14,002 nt of DNA from JBMFOH01 sp049969715 [NCBI: bacterium]. GTDB taxonomy: Bacteria; DUMJ01. The notes beneath the pieces were generated by a model that ran no database searches, was not told the DNA's origin, and worked only from the letters and a program-made list of their open reading frames with translations. The DNA is taken from NCBI GenBank assembly GCA_049969715.1, contig JBMFOH010000037.1:1-14002 (forward strand). The letters run 5' to 3'. Below, piece after piece: positions 12,605-14,002 of the stretch (positions within the stretch are counted from its first letter, which is position 1; each line of letters starts with the position of its first letter). Made by a program: the position numbers and the translations under genes.

Positions 12605-14002
12605 TTGCTTCCTTTTAAAAGTTTAAGGAGTAAGATTTTTCTTGGGTATCTAGCGCTAATGATTATCGTCATTTCAGTAGGGGGATGGGCTATTTATAAT
12701 TTCATTAGTCTAAACAACGTCTTGGCTAAAGTAACTAAGGAGAACTATATTAGTGTCTTAGCAGCAGAAAATATGATAGGTTCTATTGAACGTCAAGATA
12801 GCGCTGAACTGATAATGCTTGTTGGAGAGATTTCAAGAGGAAGAGAAATATATCGAATGGCTAATGAAGAATTTAGGAGATGGCTAGAACTAGAGGAAGG
12901 CAATATTACCCTCCCTAATGAGGGTAAGGTAGTTAATGAGATCAAAAGTAATTATCTGCAATATGAAGAACTATTTAGTAAACTTTCTTCTCTCTTAGAA
13001 AATGGGGAAAATAATGATGCTCGTAGATTATACTTTAGAAACATAGAGGGTTTATTTAGGAATACAAGAGAGCTACTACAAGATCTCCTTGAAATGAATA
13101 ATGAGGCTTTATTGGGGGGTAATTCTATTTCAAGGATGACAGTTCGAAGAGCTACAATTTCTACTATAGTAGTTGTAGCAGTTGCTATTATCCTCTCTAT
13201 TATCTTTTCTCTTAGGATTTCTAATACTATAACCAGTCCACTAATAGACCTTATGCTTGCTATCAAACGTATCCGAGGGGGAGACCTTAATGAAAGGGTG
13301 AAGATAGATTCCCCTGATGAAATTGGAGAACTTGCCAAAGAGTTTAATGATATGGTATCAGAGATTCGTTCTTACCAAGAAGCTTTAAGTGCTAAGGCTT
13401 TAGCTGAACAGCAAAAAGCACTTACTATAATTAAAGTATCTAAAGATGGGATTATTGTCACTGATGAGGATGGGAAGGTAATAATGATGAATCCTGCAGC
13501 AGAATATATATTTGGGCTAAAAAGTGATAAGGCTATAGGTAAAGATATAATTGAACTTACGGAACAACCTGAAATAGATGAGATGGTAGGAGAAGTTCTT
13601 AAAAATAAGGAAAGTTCTCATAATAGGGTAATTATACGATATATTGGTAATACGAAACGCTTCTTTGATGTAGAGGTTATAGCTCTTCCTTCTACAGGTG
13701 CTGTAATTCTTCTTAAAGACGTTACTTATTTTAAAAATCTAGAGAGGGTAAAAGCTGATTTTCTTTCTGACGTTTCTCACGAGATCCGTACGCCTCTTAC
13801 TTCTATTACATTAGGAATTGGCCTTCTGAAAGATAGTGAAAGATTGATGGAGATGTCTCGCGAAAGAGAATTAATTGAAATGTTAGAAGAACAGGCGGAT
13901 AGATTGAATAGACTTGTGGCTCAGCTCCTTGAAATGTCAAGACTTGAGACTGGGAGGATACAACTGAGGCTCCAAGATACTCCTCTCAAAGAATTTATTA
14001 CT
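12605..14002 (+). CDS. Sensor histidine kinase (4-helix sensor-HAMP-PAS-HisKA), C-terminus outside window
   Basis: An open frame of 466 codons runs to the window edge without a stop. The likely start is TTG at 12605 with GGTGA at 12593-12597. Order of parts: TM1 at about 11-30, an extracytoplasmic helical sensor of about 150 residues, TM2 at 184-203, and HAMP at 204-256 (SPLIDLMLAIKRIRGGDLNE, then DEIGELAKEFNDM). A PAS domain spans 272-372 (KDGIIVTDEDGKVIMMNPAAE), and HisKA follows at 382-450 with phospho-acceptor H392 in DVSHEIRTPLTS. The sensor segment (LAAENMIGSIERQDSAELIM) resembles the KinB-type four-helix bundle. The catalytic ATPase domain must lie beyond the window, and a response regulator is expected near it. 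It has its own promoter, so it is not part of the flagellar operon. The signal sensed is unknown. Confidence 0.9.
   Translation, partial: MLPFKSLRSKIFLGYLALMIIVISVGGWAIYNFISLNNVLAKVTKENYISVLAAENMIGSIERQDSAELIMLVGEISRGREIYRMANEEFRRWLELEEGNITLPNEGKVVNEIKSNYLQYEELFSKLSSLLENGENNDARRLYFRNIEGLFRNTRELLQDLLEMNNEALLGGNSISRMTVRRATISTIVVVAVAIILSIIFSLRISNTITSPLIDLMLAIKRIRGGDLNERVKIDSPDEIGELAKEFNDMVSEIRSYQEALSAKALAEQQKALTIIKVSKDGIIVTDEDGKVIMMNPAAEYIFGLKSDKAIGKDIIELTEQPEIDEMVGEVLKNKESSHNRVIIRYIGNTKRFFDVEVIALPSTGAVILLKDVTYFKNLERVKADFLSDVSHEIRTPLTSITLGIGLLKDSERLMEMSRERELIEMLEEQADRLNRLVAQLLEMSRLETGRIQLRLQDTPLKEFIT

Noticed and set aside
12906-12927. Perfect 8-base inverted repeat TTACCCTC-CCTAAT-GAGGGTAA in the kinase gene.
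   Set aside because: About one such repeat is expected by chance in a window of this size, and it is within coding sequence with no U-run or regulatory context.
12952-13338. 128-codon minus-strand frame opposite the histidine kinase.
   Set aside because: The plus strand encodes the sensor, TM2 and HAMP parts of the kinase there; the minus-strand product is low-complexity and unrecognisable.

Overview
The window reads almost entirely on the + strand. It is AT-rich, with heavy use of AGA/AGG arginine and ATA isoleucine codons. The gene content suggests a motile, diderm bacterium with a Bacillota-like flagellar repertoire. FlgA, FlgH and FlgI (P- and L-ring proteins) imply an outer membrane. 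The order yvyF, flgN/flgM, flgK, flgL, fliW, csrA is the arrangement known from Bacillus-type genomes. A diderm Bacillota lineage, or a neighbouring deep thermophilic/anaerobic lineage, fits best. This is an inference from gene content, not an identification.

Layout. (1) 1-306: the 3' end of tuf, then rpmG (L33) and tRNA-Trp, whose first two bases lie inside the rpmG stop codon. (2) 329-4665: flgF, flgG, flgA, flgH, flgI and a FlgJ-type rod-binding protein, tightly packed. They build the distal rod and the P and L rings. A strong hairpin sits between flgF and flgG. (3) 4662-7594: two genes unusual in a flagellar operon, joined to it and to each other by 4-base overlaps. One is an HDOD signalling protein. 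The other is a 693-residue FtsA/PilM-like actin-fold ATPase with a C-terminal half of degenerate tandem repeats. (4) 7599-11699: yvyF, a well-matched sigma-28 promoter, then flgN, flgM, flgK, flgL, fliW and csrA. These supply the export chaperone, anti-sigma factor, hook-filament junction proteins and post-transcriptional flagellin control. (5) 11696-12433: gatD, the glutaminase subunit of the lipid II amidating enzyme, overlapping csrA and without its usual partner murT in view. (6) 12434-12604: a 171-base non-coding gap with a weak terminator-like hairpin and a sigma-A type promoter. (7) 12605-14002: a membrane sensor histidine kinase cut by the window edge before its ATPase domain.

How it fits together. 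Rod and ring genes are the early to middle assembly set. The sigma-28 promoter in front of flgN-flgM-flgK separates a late set whose second gene encodes the sigma-28 inhibitor FlgM, so a negative feedback loop is written into the DNA. FliW and CsrA close the operon with the partner-switch pair that couples flagellin level to its translation. The HDOD and actin-like genes are the least expected members. They may link flagellar assembly to cell pole, division or signalling functions, but the sequence alone does not show which.
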